NCBI GenBank assembly: GCA_041395445.1
Contig: JAWLAO010000008.1
Location: forward strand, 26,031 to 90,030
Source: Gammaproteobacteria bacterium
GTDB lineage: Bacteria; Pseudomonadota; Gammaproteobacteria; Xanthomonadales; Marinicellaceae
Reading direction: 5' to 3'
Length of the DNA: 64,000 bases
Under the pieces are notes generated by a model. That model saw only the letters and a program-made list of their open reading frames with translations. It was not told where the DNA came from and did not search any database. A program made the translations under genes and the position numbers. Below are positions 10,310-18,911 of this stretch, in pieces. How positions within the stretch are numbered: the stretch's first letter is position 1; every line of letters begins with the position of its first letter.

Positions 10310-10618
10310 TTATGAAATCAACACAGGAGGGGCACGAGATTGGTAAAAACTAAAGGAAACAATACCTTCAGTTTCAATTTCTTGGAAAAATGTATTGTAA
10401 CTTTCTGAGTCAATAAAAATCTCAACCTCAAAAGCAATATCCGTAAAAGCATTTGGGGTCACAATACATTGCACACAGGCAATGTCATTGTAATCAAACA
10501 GATGCTGAATTTGATGTTGTGATGTTTGAAATTGAATGGCACAAACAGCAGCAATAACAAAAACCAAACGAACCAGCGTCAGTTTGTTTTTTATTGTATG
10601 CAAATATTGTTTGTTCAT
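10310..10618 (-). CDS. Small membrane-anchored Cys/His protein upstream of the metal receptor
   Basis: This is a 102-residue protein with one N-terminal hydrophobic segment (LVRLVFVIAAVCAIQF), then a region with QHQIQHLFD and CVQC, and the tail YQSRAPPVLIS. Small proteins ending in an RAPP-like tail are common just upstream of metal-type TonB receptors in gammaproteobacteria; I know of no established function. The spaced His and Cys residues fit a periplasmic metal-sensing or metal-passing role, but this is inference. The start was chosen as the only ATG that includes the membrane segment. Confidence 0.6.
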   Translation of the reverse strand: MNKQYLHTIKNKLTLVRLVFVIAAVCAIQFQTSQHQIQHLFDYNDIACVQCIVTPNAFTDIAFEVEIFIDSESYNTFFQEIETEGIVSFSFYQSRAPPVLIS

Positions 10619-10710
10619 TTTGAAAAATTATTAACCTAAAGCTACACTCTAATTATGGTGCTAATTCTTATAAATGCAAGCAGTTGATTTATTTGACCTC
10701 ATAAAATAAA

Positions 10711-10740
10711 AAACCTGCAAAATTTTCATCTTGCAGGTTT
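10711..10740 (-). terminator. Rho-independent terminator after the acylase gene
   Basis: Perfect 10-bp arms AAACCTGCAA / TTGCAGGTTT with a 10-base loop. On the minus strand the hairpin is followed by a T-rich stretch, and it sits 25 bases past the acylase stop. Confidence 0.8.
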
Positions 10741-10765
10741 GAGCATAATTGCTATTACAACAAAA

Positions 10766-13648
10766 CTATGGTGAAAAATTCTCTCTGTCAACGGCTATGG
10801 CATCAATGATGTCAATATCAATTAACAATGGTAAATAGGAATTCACCAGATAGGAGAACAATTGATTGACATAATACACACCTGTGGTGATGTCTCCACT
10901 CTGACCACCCGGTATAACTTGATCCATGATTGGGCCCATTGGTGTCATTTCGCCGACAAAACGTCTTGCAGGACCGTGATTGTACATAAACTCGTTCAAA
11001 CCATCCGCTCGGATACTATGACTGGAAGCATCCAGAACCTGATAACCACCAGATCTTGGAACACCTCTCAAACCATCAACTGTGCTGAAACCAAACAAAC
11101 CGTTTGGCACAGATAAACTATCTCCCAAAGTGTGATCGAAACTAATTCGATGCAGTTTACCCCAACGATAATCCATAATGTTTGTAGAGTTTGCAAATGC
11201 TGGTGCAAAATCATCACTCGCCAGCATATTCAATGCCTGAACCAGACTTCCTAATAGGACATAATCACGAGCATCTTCGCGAGTTGGTGCTTGTGGATTG
11301 GTGAAGAAGTTGATACCTGATGCACCATAACCTTGATTGGTATCAAAGTTATCGAGTAAGTTCTTAAATCCGTTAAAAGCATATTTGCTGCCAGGTAATT
11401 GCGGAGCAAGCAAATCCTGCCCAATTGCAGCATCATATCCTTTAATCGTTGCATCAATGGTATTTTGTACAGCCATTGAACGCCATGCAGAATAAATCGT
11501 TGCAGCAACTGAGTTATTGATTTCAGTTTCACTTGGTTCGCTCAAAGCAAATGGATTTTCAAAAGGATCATAACCCTCTGCCAACCCTGTAGGCATTGAA
11601 TAATCCCACATGCTTAGTTTTTCGATACTGGATAAAACTCTTGGGTCTGCTAAGAACTGTTGGATTCCCGGCCATGCATCATTGCTGCTTGCATTATTAA
11701 ACGCATTTAAAATATGTGGAACAATTAACTCAGCATCCATGGACTGATTATTCGCTTGCCACATTTTCATATCAAACGAATCAACTTTTCCACCATCGGC
11801 CATAGCATTTTCCATCAAACGATCCAAACGGCCCATACGATAGGTTGAATAACCGCCTTGAGAGATGTAATACAAACCACCACCCGGACGCAGTTGGTTC
11901 AGAACATTGTTATCTAGTGAAACCCCGATTGGATCATTGTTTGCATTACCAAACCAACCTCTTTCTGGGTTTTCCCAATGAGGCATTTCCGCTTCAGGAA
12001 TAATTTCATATTTTGATGCTTGATTCGGTTGCGGGTTATCAACAGCCAACCACTCATTCAAATGATTTCCTGATCCATCACGGATAAACATTGGCGGAGC
12101 TCCATCAGGAGCCATTAGCGTTTGTAAATCTTCGCGAATTGGTACTTCTGCACCGGTATAATAGGCAATATTTCCATAAATATCCGCTACACCAAAGTTC
12201 TGCGAACCAACATCAAATTTAGTTGTGGCATCACGGAACTCATGAATATCACGAGCTCTTGCCATGTCTAAAAAGGCTTCCAGTTCATGAGTTGCCTCAA
12301 ATCCGGTAAACTGCATGGAAACTGCACGATTATTCTCTGAATCAATACTCAAAATCGGACCATTGCTTCTTCTTGGAACTACAAATGTGATTCCACCGGC
12401 GTCATAACCAATATGTTGGTCTTCAACATTATCCATCACACCATCTCCAATTTGGTTGGCATAATAGACTTGGAAAATCCACTCAATAGGTTCTTCCTGA
12501 CCTTGATAAACAGTATGAGTCGGCAAGCCGAAAATATTAGTTTTAATATCTTCAAAGTAAAAATCGGTTTCATCAACCGGGTGAACCGTACTTCCCCAAC
12601 ACAAATACTGGTTACAACCTTGTGCAATCGCAGGAGCACCTGGGAAACCAACACCGGCAGCATTAAACTCACCTTCAGCATATAAATGAATCGGGTAAAA
12701 AACAGACGGATAATTGAGGCTTAAGTGCGGATCATTGGCAACCAAAGGATAACCGCTTTCAGTGTTAGAACCAGAAACCGCCCAGACATTCGAGCCTTTA
12801 TCAAAGGTGCCATCATTTTTCAGTTTTTTCAAATGATTGTCGTTCGTCCAGGTGTTGAAAATCTGCTTCGCCAGATTGATGTCAGTTTCAGAATACTGTG
12901 TGAAATTTTTCGTATCCATCTTTTTGTTACCTGACAAAATCGCTCCGCCAATAGATTCTAAAAATCCCGGAACAGTCACACGGTCATCCGGTGGTGCTGA
13001 ACGATACAAATCTTCCATAAACAAAGCCGTACCATCAAAACCGGCTAATGCTCCAACCTGTTGGAATGTTCCCAAAGCAATGGTCCAGTCCACCTCTTCT
13101 AAATCATTTGATAAATCAAACGCTAGTAATTTAACAATTGCCAAAGAATCTAACGGTGACCAGCGTTCGACAGATGTGAGTTCCAGACCTGCGTATTCAA
13201 TTGGTAATGGATTTTCAGCTAACCATGCATTCACACCATTAGCGTAAGAACGAAGTATCACCTTCATCTCATCAGATGCTTCCATATAACTTCTGATAGC
13301 AGCTCTGGAAAAACCAATTGTTCTTAACTGAATGTCTGCTGATAAACCTGCTGAACCGACTAGTTCAGCCACCGTACCATTTGCCAGTCTTCTGGTATAG
13401 TCCATCTGAAACAATCTGTCTTTTGCATGCTGATAGCCATTCATAAAAGCCATATCAGCCAAAGATGATGTTTTTATGGTAGGAATTGATGTCTCTGGAT
13501 ACATCACCTCAGCCGGGTTCATCAAACCATTGAGTGGTACTGCATCTCCTGCCAGAACACCGCTTGAAAACGAAAGTCCCATAGCACTGATTAAAATTCC
13601 TCTTTGAATCAGATTTGCAGGGCGAAATCTTTTTATTTTATTATTCAT
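10766..13648 (-). CDS. Penicillin acylase family protein (Ntn hydrolase), exported
   Basis: This is a large amidase of the acylase/quorum-quenching family, made as a precursor that cleaves itself before a nucleophilic serine. The signal segment is LISAMGLSFSSGVLAG. The N-terminal alpha part holds GYQHAKDRLFQMDYTRRL. The autoprocessing site is KGSNVWAVSG with Ser near residue 286, then NDPHLSLNYPSVFY and the beta-chain phrases STVHPVDETDFYFE and GNIAYYTGAEVP. The frame opens 13 codons earlier, but ATG 13648 has AGGGGA eight bases upstream. The substrate cannot be read from sequence: beta-lactam, acyl-homoserine lactone or another amide are all possible. A -strand terminator follows. Confidence 0.85.
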   Translation of the reverse strand: MNNKIKRFRPANLIQRGILISAMGLSFSSGVLAGDAVPLNGLMNPAEVMYPETSIPTIKTSSLADMAFMNGYQHAKDRLFQMDYTRRLANGTVAELVGSAGLSADIQLRTIGFSRAAIRSYMEASDEMKVILRSYANGVNAWLAENPLPIEYAGLELTSVERWSPLDSLAIVKLLAFDLSNDLEEVDWTIALGTFQQVGALAGFDGTALFMEDLYRSAPPDDRVTVPGFLESIGGAILSGNKKMDTKNFTQYSETDINLAKQIFNTWTNDNHLKKLKNDGTFDKGSNVWAVSGSNTESGYPLVANDPHLSLNYPSVFYPIHLYAEGEFNAAGVGFPGAPAIAQGCNQYLCWGSTVHPVDETDFYFEDIKTNIFGLPTHTVYQGQEEPIEWIFQVYYANQIGDGVMDNVEDQHIGYDAGGITFVVPRRSNGPILSIDSENNRAVSMQFTGFEATHELEAFLDMARARDIHEFRDATTKFDVGSQNFGVADIYGNIAYYTGAEVPIREDLQTLMAPDGAPPMFIRDGSGNHLNEWLAVDNPQPNQASKYEIIPEAEMPHWENPERGWFGNANNDPIGVSLDNNVLNQLRPGGGLYYISQGGYSTYRMGRLDRLMENAMADGGKVDSFDMKMWQANNQSMDAELIVPHILNAFNNASSNDAWPGIQQFLADPRVLSSIEKLSMWDYSMPTGLAEGYDPFENPFALSEPSETEINNSVAATIYSAWRSMAVQNTIDATIKGYDAAIGQDLLAPQLPGSKYAFNGFKNLLDNFDTNQGYGASGINFFTNPQAPTREDARDYVLLGSLVQALNMLASDDFAPAFANSTNIMDYRWGKLHRISFDHTLGDSLSVPNGLFGFSTVDGLRGVPRSGGYQVLDASSHSIRADGLNEFMYNHGPARRFVGEMTPMGPIMDQVIPGGQSGDITTGVYYVNQLFSYLVNSYLPLLIDIDIIDAIAVDRENFSP

Positions 13649-13792
13649 TAAATTGTCCCCTAAATTGGATTTAAAAAATATTGACATTTCATAAAGTGAA
13701 AATCCCTATGATTCTAACATATTTTCTCTGGACATTGGGGCTATTTTGTTGAGATTAAGCTTTACAAAAGGCGAGTTTATTCTACTTACAAA

Positions 13793-13826
13793 AAAACACC
13801 GAGTTGATTTCACAAATCGGTGTTTT
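13793..13826. terminator. Bidirectional hairpin terminator
   Basis: Arms AAAACACCGA / TCGGTGTTTT are perfect over 10 bp, with A and T runs on both sides. It lies 25 bases past the cytochrome gene (minus strand) and upstream of the acylase gene. Confidence 0.75.
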
Positions 13827-13850
13827 GAGAAGTTTAGCTTAAAAAGAGAC

Positions 13851-14150
13851 TTATTCTACTTTTTTGAATTTGTAGTAGTTGGTATTCAGATATTCAACAA
13901 CGTTTTCTTCATCTTCTTCAAACCAACCCAGTTCGGTCATCATCACGCAACGATGAACTTGCTTTTTCAAGGCTTCCAAATCATTCACTTTACGTTCTTC
14001 TGCCGGACGTGTGAATACAGAACTATCATGACAGGCGACACAATCATTCTGATAGAGAGATTCTCCTTCTTCAATGTCAGCGGCATTGACTGAAACCGAC
14101 AATGAAACCATCAATAAACTGCTTAAAGCAATATTTTTCTTTAAATTCAT
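13851..14150 (-). CDS. Small periplasmic c-type cytochrome
   Basis: A 99-residue exported protein with a signal peptide ending VSVNAA, one haem-attachment motif CVACH (residues 37-41) and a later CVMMTELGW that could supply the axial Met. The C-terminal EEDEENVVEYLNTNYYKF is the usual last helix of a small cytochrome c. It resembles monohaem cytochromes found as orphans in Xanthomonadales and related groups; its electron partner is unknown. The start has AGGG at a good distance, and a bidirectional hairpin follows. Confidence 0.8.
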   Translation of the reverse strand: MNLKKNIALSSLLMVSLSVSVNAADIEEGESLYQNDCVACHDSSVFTRPAEERKVNDLEALKKQVHRCVMMTELGWFEEDEENVVEYLNTNYYKFKKVE

Positions 14151-14244
14151 AGCGTTGCCCTCGTTATTAACAAATTGTTGAAAATATATTAAACCACAAA
14201 TTCGATAAAATCAAAGAAATTAGATAAAAAACTCTTGCAATAGT

Positions 14245-14261
14245 TTTAGTGTTATACTAAA
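14245..14261. promoter_or_regulatory. Probable YtrA-type operator upstream of the GntR/ABC operon
   Basis: The inverted repeat TTTAGT-GTTAT-ACTAAA contains a TATACT that could be the -10 element. It lies 34 bases before the first gene of the operon. GntR regulators of the YtrA group usually repress their own ABC operon through short palindromes of this kind. The assignment rests on position and symmetry. Confidence 0.5.
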
Positions 14262-14294
14262 GTAGAACACCGTAATACACACAAAGTGAAAACT

Positions 14295-14519
14295 ATGAAA
14301 ACACAAGCGAATCAAATATTAACTGTTGTCGGTTTCTTCAGCCTTTCGATTTTATCGACTTTGGGAGTTTGTTGGGGAGTGACGGATTTGGCTTACGGAA
14401 GTTCAAAAACTGAAATTCAGGAAAAACACATTTTGAATATTGAAGTCAAAACTGAAGACTCCATTGGTATTGGCAAATCCATTCGTTTATTAATTCCTAA
14501 AACTTTATTGAAAGGATAA
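14295..14519 (+). CDS. Small exported or membrane protein, first gene of the YtrA-type ABC operon
   Basis: A 74-residue protein with one hydrophobic segment (ILTVVGFFSLSILSTLGVCWGV) followed by a short polar tail ending LIPKTLLKG. No family is recognised. The frame can be extended three codons to GTG 14286, but ATG 14295 is preferred. It stops five bases before the GntR-family regulator and follows the candidate operator, so it is probably expressed with the transporter. It could be a small accessory subunit; this is inference. Confidence 0.55.
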   Translation: MKTQANQILTVVGFFSLSILSTLGVCWGVTDLAYGSSKTEIQEKHILNIEVKTEDSIGIGKSIRLLIPKTLLKG

Positions 14520-14524
14520 ACTCA

Positions 14525-14899
14525 ATGAGCTTTCAGTGGAATGACAAGGAACCAATCTATCTGCAATTGCGAGATCAAATCCGCAATATGATTTTGATTG
14601 GTGACTTAAAAGAAAACGAAGCTTTGCCATCGGTGCGACAGGTTGCTGCTGACTACCAACTCAATCCAATCACTGTGTCGAAAGCATGGCAGCATTTAGT
14701 TGATGAAGGGCTGGTTGAAAAAAAACGCGGACTTGGGATGTTCGTTATCGAGAATGCCAGAGAACAACTCATGAAATCGGATCAGGAACACTTTCTTAAA
14801 GTGGAATGGCCACAAATCGAATTACGAATAAAAAATCTTGGAATAAATATCAACACACTTATTTCATCTTTAAAAGAAGTTGCAGGGGAAAATAAATGA
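14525..14899 (+). CDS. GntR-family regulator, YtrA subfamily
   Basis: A 124-residue regulator with an N-terminal winged helix-turn-helix (EPIYLQLRDQIRNMI, then LPSVRQVAADYQLNPITVSKAWQHLVDEGLVEKKRG in pieces) and only a short helical C-terminus with no ligand-binding domain. This is the YtrA architecture, whose members control adjacent ABC transporters. Its stop overlaps the start of the ATPase gene by four bases. It probably binds the palindrome at 14245-14261. Confidence 0.88.
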   Translation: MSFQWNDKEPIYLQLRDQIRNMILIGDLKENEALPSVRQVAADYQLNPITVSKAWQHLVDEGLVEKKRGLGMFVIENAREQLMKSDQEHFLKVEWPQIELRIKNLGININTLISSLKEVAGENK

Positions 14900-15768
14900 C
14901 AATTGCATCACAAGACATTGTCAATGCAGTCGGTTTATCAAAAAACTATGGTAAATTCAAAGCACTGGACAATGTAAACATTAATATTGGAAAGGGGAAA
15001 ATTGTTGGTCTGATTGGGCCAAATGGCGCGGGGAAAACCACTTTATTGAAATCATTACTTGGCTTAACATCTTACGATGGTGATTTGCAAATTATGGGGT
15101 TGAACCCTTTTAAGCAAAGAGCTCAGTTGATGGAAGACATTTGTTTTATTGCGGATGTTGCTGTTTTACCGGACTGGATTAAGGTTTGCGAGTTGCTTGA
15201 TTTTGTTGAACAAACACACGCTAAGTTTTCCAGAGAAAAAGCGGAAGGTTTTCTTAAGTCAACTAAAATTAAGAACAACCAGAAAGTAAAGTCTATGTCC
15301 AAAGGCATGGTGGTACAATTGCATCTGGCAATCGTTATGTCGATTGAAGCCAAACTTCTGGTTCTCGATGAACCAACCCTAGGTCTGGATATCATTTATC
15401 GTAAAGAGTTTTACGATAATCTTCTCAATGATTATTTTGATCATGAGAGAACAATCATCATCACCACTCATCAAGTCGAAGAAGTGGAACACATTTTGAC
15501 AGACTTGTTATTTATCAAAGACGGAAAAATTGTTCTTGATTCCAGCATGGAAGAACTGACAGCCGATTATCTGGAAGTCATGATGCCATCCGAGAACTAT
15601 GAAGATGGAATGAGTTTCAACCCATTAACTGTGAGAAAAATATTCGGAAAATATGTCATGCTGTTTAAAAATGTCAATCGTGGTGAGTTATCCGCTTTAG
15701 GTGAAGTGCAAAGACCGGGAGTGGCTGATCTCTTTGTGGCGTTGCTGAAAGATGGAGGTTTATCATGA
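14896..15768 (+). CDS. ABC transporter ATP-binding protein of a YtrA-type operon
   Basis: A 290-residue ABC ATPase with Walker A GPNGAGKTT (41-49), Walker B LLVLDEPTLGLD and H-loop TTHQVEE. The signature loop reads SMSKGMVVQLH, so the usual SGGQ is replaced by SKGM, as in many YtrB-like and BcrA-like ATPases. About 70 C-terminal residues form an extension of unknown role. It overlaps both neighbours by four bases. The substrate is unknown; related operons in Gram-positives answer cell-wall antibiotics. Confidence 0.88.
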   Translation: MTIASQDIVNAVGLSKNYGKFKALDNVNINIGKGKIVGLIGPNGAGKTTLLKSLLGLTSYDGDLQIMGLNPFKQRAQLMEDICFIADVAVLPDWIKVCELLDFVEQTHAKFSREKAEGFLKSTKIKNNQKVKSMSKGMVVQLHLAIVMSIEAKLLVLDEPTLGLDIIYRKEFYDNLLNDYFDHERTIIITTHQVEEVEHILTDLLFIKDGKIVLDSSMEELTADYLEVMMPSENYEDGMSFNPLTVRKIFGKYVMLFKNVNRGELSALGEVQRPGVADLFVALLKDGGLS

Positions 15769-16715
15769 TTAAAACAATGAAAGCATTGGTCAGAAGAGAA
15801 TTCTGGGAAAATCGCGGGGCTTTTGTCAAGACACCAATTATTGTTGGGATTGTATTCTTGGTTTTAACAATAGGTGCTTATATTACTACATTGGTTCTTT
15901 CCAAGAAAACAGGTAGTGACGAAATACTAAAGGATGGAGTTTTGGAGTTAGCAAGTATTGAGTCTGGAAAATTAGGAATCTTTTGGGATATGCAAGTGTT
16001 ATCAAGCTCCACTTTGTATTTCATGATTTTATTTTTCATCATTTTCTTTTATCTTCTAGGTTCGTTATTTGATGACCGCAAAGATCAAAGTATTTTATTC
16101 TGGAAATCATTACCGGTCAGCGATGCACTAACAGTATCATCAAAACTTTTAACAGCTTTACTCTTTGCACCATTGGTTTTTATGGGGATTTACGTCATTG
16201 TATTTTTTGCTGAAATGATATTATTCTCTATTATTTTGATGATTCACGGGCTCAACCCCATAAAACTAGTGTGGATACCAATGAACTATTTTGCAACTTT
16301 TAAACTTCTGTTTCTTGGAATTGTTGCCAAGATGCTTTGGGGATTGCCGGTTTATGGTTGGTTAATGTTTAGTTCTGCTGTCAGCAAAAGGAGACCATTT
16401 TTATTTGCTGTACTAATACCATTGCTTGTGAGTGCAATCTGGTATTGGATAAATATACTGACTTTCAAATTTACTGATTGGAGTATGTTTAAAGAGCCTT
16501 TGAGATATTTATCACACGGTTTGTTTCCATATGCATCAACTGATTGGAAAGGAGAAAAGTTTCGTTTTGAAATAGAAGATGGCTCAACCATTAATGCAAT
16601 CACTGACGGAATGATAAATTCGATGTTTGGTACTAAGATTGTTTATGGTGCTATTTTCTTTGCAGTCTTCTTCACCCTGTCCATTTGGATAAGAAGATAT
16701 AGAAATACAATCTGA
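15765..16715 (+). CDS. ABC transporter permease of the YtrA-type operon
   Basis: A 316-residue ABC-2-type membrane protein with about six hydrophobic segments (for example FVKTPIIVGIVFLVLTIGAYI, FMILFFIIFFYLLGSLF and IVYGAIFFAVFFTLSIW, each written in part). The motif DDRKDQSILFWKSLPVSD between the second and third segments is typical of ABC-2 permeases. Its ATG overlaps the ATPase stop. A strong terminator follows 30 bases downstream and closes the operon. Confidence 0.85.
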   Translation: MIKTMKALVRREFWENRGAFVKTPIIVGIVFLVLTIGAYITTLVLSKKTGSDEILKDGVLELASIESGKLGIFWDMQVLSSSTLYFMILFFIIFFYLLGSLFDDRKDQSILFWKSLPVSDALTVSSKLLTALLFAPLVFMGIYVIVFFAEMILFSIILMIHGLNPIKLVWIPMNYFATFKLLFLGIVAKMLWGLPVYGWLMFSSAVSKRRPFLFAVLIPLLVSAIWYWINILTFKFTDWSMFKEPLRYLSHGLFPYASTDWKGEKFRFEIEDGSTINAITDGMINSMFGTKIVYGAIFFAVFFTLSIWIRRYRNTI

Positions 16716-16743
16716 TTTCGCATAAAATACCAAAAGTCACTGA

Positions 16744-16772
16744 AAAAGCGACAGTTTCTATGTCGCTTTTTT
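16744..16772 (+). terminator. Rho-independent terminator closing the ABC operon
   Basis: Stem AAAAGCGACA / TGTCGCTTTT with a 7-base loop (GTTTCTA), followed by further T residues. Confidence 0.85.
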
Positions 16773-16811
16773 ATTGTAAAGCATACTGAATCGATTCTTA
16801 AAAAACAATCT

Positions 16812-17906
16812 ATGGCAAATCATCTTAAAATTTTTCACTTGAATGGTTTTCAGATGCGTCATGGTGGAGAAATCAATCAGGGAATTCTCGCTTACGAAAC
16901 CTGGGGGCAACTCAACGAAGACAAGTCAAATGCCATTTTGATTCTCACCGGTTTATCAGCCGACTCGCACGCGGCCAGCCACAATGAAAAAGACACAGCC
17001 GGTTGGTGGGAATACATGATTGGCCCCGGAAAAGCGATTGATACGGATAAATGGTTTGTATTTTGTGCCAGTTCCCTAGGCAGTTGCAAAGGCTCAACAG
17101 GGCCGTGTTCACCAAATCCTTATACCAAACAGGCTTATAAATTCACATTTCCTGATCTGACTCTGGAAGATATTGCCAACTCAGCGCTTTCAGCAATTCA
17201 ATCACTAGGAATATCGCAACTGGCATGTGTGATTGGACCCTCGATGGGAGGTATGTCGTCTTTGGCATTGATATTACAGCATCCACAATGCACTCGACAC
17301 ATGATTAACATAGCAGCCGGTTGCCATTCCGAACCTCTAAGTACTGCCATAAGATCGCTGCAACGCGAGGCAATTTTACTGGATGAAAACTTTAACAATG
17401 GCAATTATTCCAGCGATGAATGGCCAACCAAAGGGATGAAACAAGCCCGCAAACTTGGAATGCTATCATATCGTTCAGGACTAGAATGGAAAGACCGTTT
17501 CCCCAGAAAACTCCGCCAACGACCGCACAAACCTTTTGGTATCGAATTTCCTGTTGAAAGTTATTTAGAGTATCATGCAGAAAACTTTATCCACAAATTT
17601 GACCCTATGAGCTATATCTATCTATCACGGGCAATGGACTGGTTTGATGCTTTTGATTATGCAAAAACCGACCGATGCAACCCATTCAAAAATGTTGAAT
17701 TACAATCCGCTTTAGTTATGGGAGCAAAAACCGACTTGCTATTCCCTTCTCACCAACAAAAAGAAATTGCCGAATTATTGTCGAAAACCGGCTGCAATTC
17801 CACACTCAAAATCACCGACTCCATTCAAGGCCACGATGCATTCTTGGTCGATGAAGAAAATTATTCAGCAGAGATTGCTGAGTATTTGAATCAATTAGAA
17901 ATTTAA
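16812..17906 (+). CDS. metX: MetX-type homoserine/serine O-acyltransferase
   Basis: An alpha/beta-hydrolase acyltransferase of 364 residues. The nucleophile elbow is IGPSMGGMSSL; the catalytic His and Asp lie in late blocks (GHDAFLVDEENY). Phrases such as AGWWEYMIGPGKAIDTD, SLGSCKGSTGP, IRSLQREAI and YLSRAMDWFD are closest in my memory to the Xanthomonas-type enzymes, some of which are serine O-succinyltransferases feeding cysteine synthesis. Others of the family acylate homoserine for methionine. The acyl donor and acceptor cannot be settled by eye. The gene stands alone, with its own terminator upstream. Confidence 0.8.
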   Translation: MANHLKIFHLNGFQMRHGGEINQGILAYETWGQLNEDKSNAILILTGLSADSHAASHNEKDTAGWWEYMIGPGKAIDTDKWFVFCASSLGSCKGSTGPCSPNPYTKQAYKFTFPDLTLEDIANSALSAIQSLGISQLACVIGPSMGGMSSLALILQHPQCTRHMINIAAGCHSEPLSTAIRSLQREAILLDENFNNGNYSSDEWPTKGMKQARKLGMLSYRSGLEWKDRFPRKLRQRPHKPFGIEFPVESYLEYHAENFIHKFDPMSYIYLSRAMDWFDAFDYAKTDRCNPFKNVELQSALVMGAKTDLLFPSHQQKEIAELLSKTGCNSTLKITDSIQGHDAFLVDEENYSAEIAEYLNQLEI

Positions 17907-17969
17907 TTTCAGACCTGTCTTTTAGAGGAACTGTTCATACTTATCAGAAGCTAAGCATTAAGTTTTTTG

Positions 17970-17989
17970 CAGTTTTCCTCAAAAAACTG
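17970..17989 (+). terminator. Weak AT-rich hairpin after metX
   Basis: CAGTTTT / AAAACTG arms around a short loop, between metX and the AMP nucleosidase gene. It could act as a weak terminator or a 5' leader hairpin of the next gene. Confidence 0.35.
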
Positions 17990-18027
17990 TAAAATCCCCC
18001 GGCAATTTCAAACAAGGAGAAAAAATA

Positions 18028-18810
18028 ATGATAACAAAAGAAGAAATTGTTTCAAACTGGCTGCCAAGATACACAGGAACGGAGCTCAAAGATTTTGGCA
18101 AGTACATTTTGCTCACCAACTTTTCCGATTATGTTTACCGGTTCTGCAAACACACCGGAGCAGAAATTCAGGGTGAAAACCGTCCTATGAGCAATGCCAC
18201 ACATGATGGCATTTCAATCATTAATTTTGGCATGGGTTCTGCGAATGCCGCCACGGTGATGGATTTGCTCAGTGCGATTCAGCCCAAAGCCGTATTATTT
18301 TTGGGAAAATGTGGTGGTTTAAAAAAGAAAAATAATCTCGGTGATTTGATTCTGCCATTGGCCGGAATTCGTGGCGAAGGAACATCCAACGACTATTTAC
18401 CCCCGGAAGTTCCTGCATTACCATCGTTCAAATTGCAAAAAGCGGTTTCCGCTACTATTGCTGATTACGATAAAGATTATTGGACAGGAACGGTTTTCAC
18501 CACCAATCGTCGGGTTTGGGAACACGATGAGGAATTCAAAAATTATTTGCGAAAATGTCGTGCTATGGCGATTGATATGGAAACTGCAACGATTTTTTCC
18601 ACCGGTTTTGTCAACCAAATTCCAACAGGTGCCTTATTATTGGTCACGGATCAACCAATGATTCCTGAAGGCGTGAAAACTGAAAAAAGTGACAATCAGG
18701 TTTCCAAATCCTATGTTGATGACCATATCAAAATCGGCATTGATGCCTTGAAAGAAATTAAAAATGATGGTTCATCCATGCGCCATCTGAAATTTGGTGG
18801 TTGGGAGTAA
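18028..18810 (+). CDS. amn: AMP nucleosidase, short form
   Basis: The enzyme hydrolyses AMP to adenine and ribose 5-phosphate. The 260-residue protein is the short form, lacking the N-terminal regulatory domain of the 484-residue E. coli Amn. It has the nucleoside-phosphorylase core: INFGMGSANAATVMDLL, VLFLGKCGGLKKKNNLGD in part, and the ribose-site motif MAIDMETATIFSTGF. GAGA-type ribosome site AAGGAGAAAAA precedes ATG 18028. It converges on coaD across an imperfect inverted repeat. Confidence 0.85.
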   Translation: MITKEEIVSNWLPRYTGTELKDFGKYILLTNFSDYVYRFCKHTGAEIQGENRPMSNATHDGISIINFGMGSANAATVMDLLSAIQPKAVLFLGKCGGLKKKNNLGDLILPLAGIRGEGTSNDYLPPEVPALPSFKLQKAVSATIADYDKDYWTGTVFTTNRRVWEHDEEFKNYLRKCRAMAIDMETATIFSTGFVNQIPTGALLLVTDQPMIPEGVKTEKSDNQVSKSYVDDHIKIGIDALKEIKNDGSSMRHLKFGGWE

Positions 18811-18833
18811 CTACGAATTATTTAATTTTTTCT

Positions 18834-18903
18834 ACCATGAAGTGCATGTAGGACTTGAAGAACTAATTGAGTAATCCTTCATGAACTTCATGTTCTTTAT
18901 GGT
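18834..18903. repeat. Long imperfect inverted repeat between amn and coaD
   Basis: Two 27-base arms beginning ACCATGAAGTGCATG and ending CTTCATGTTCTTTATGGT match at roughly 20 of 27 positions as reverse complements. Placed between convergent genes, it may serve as a bidirectional terminator. CATGAAG-rich repeats of this kind recur in many gammaproteobacterial intergenic regions (from memory). Confidence 0.5.
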
Positions 18904-18911
18904 GAACCAGT

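Noticed and set aside
12436..12681. Small frames antisense or out of frame to the acylase gene
   Set aside because: They lie within a long conserved coding frame and have no recognisable motifs or ribosome sites.
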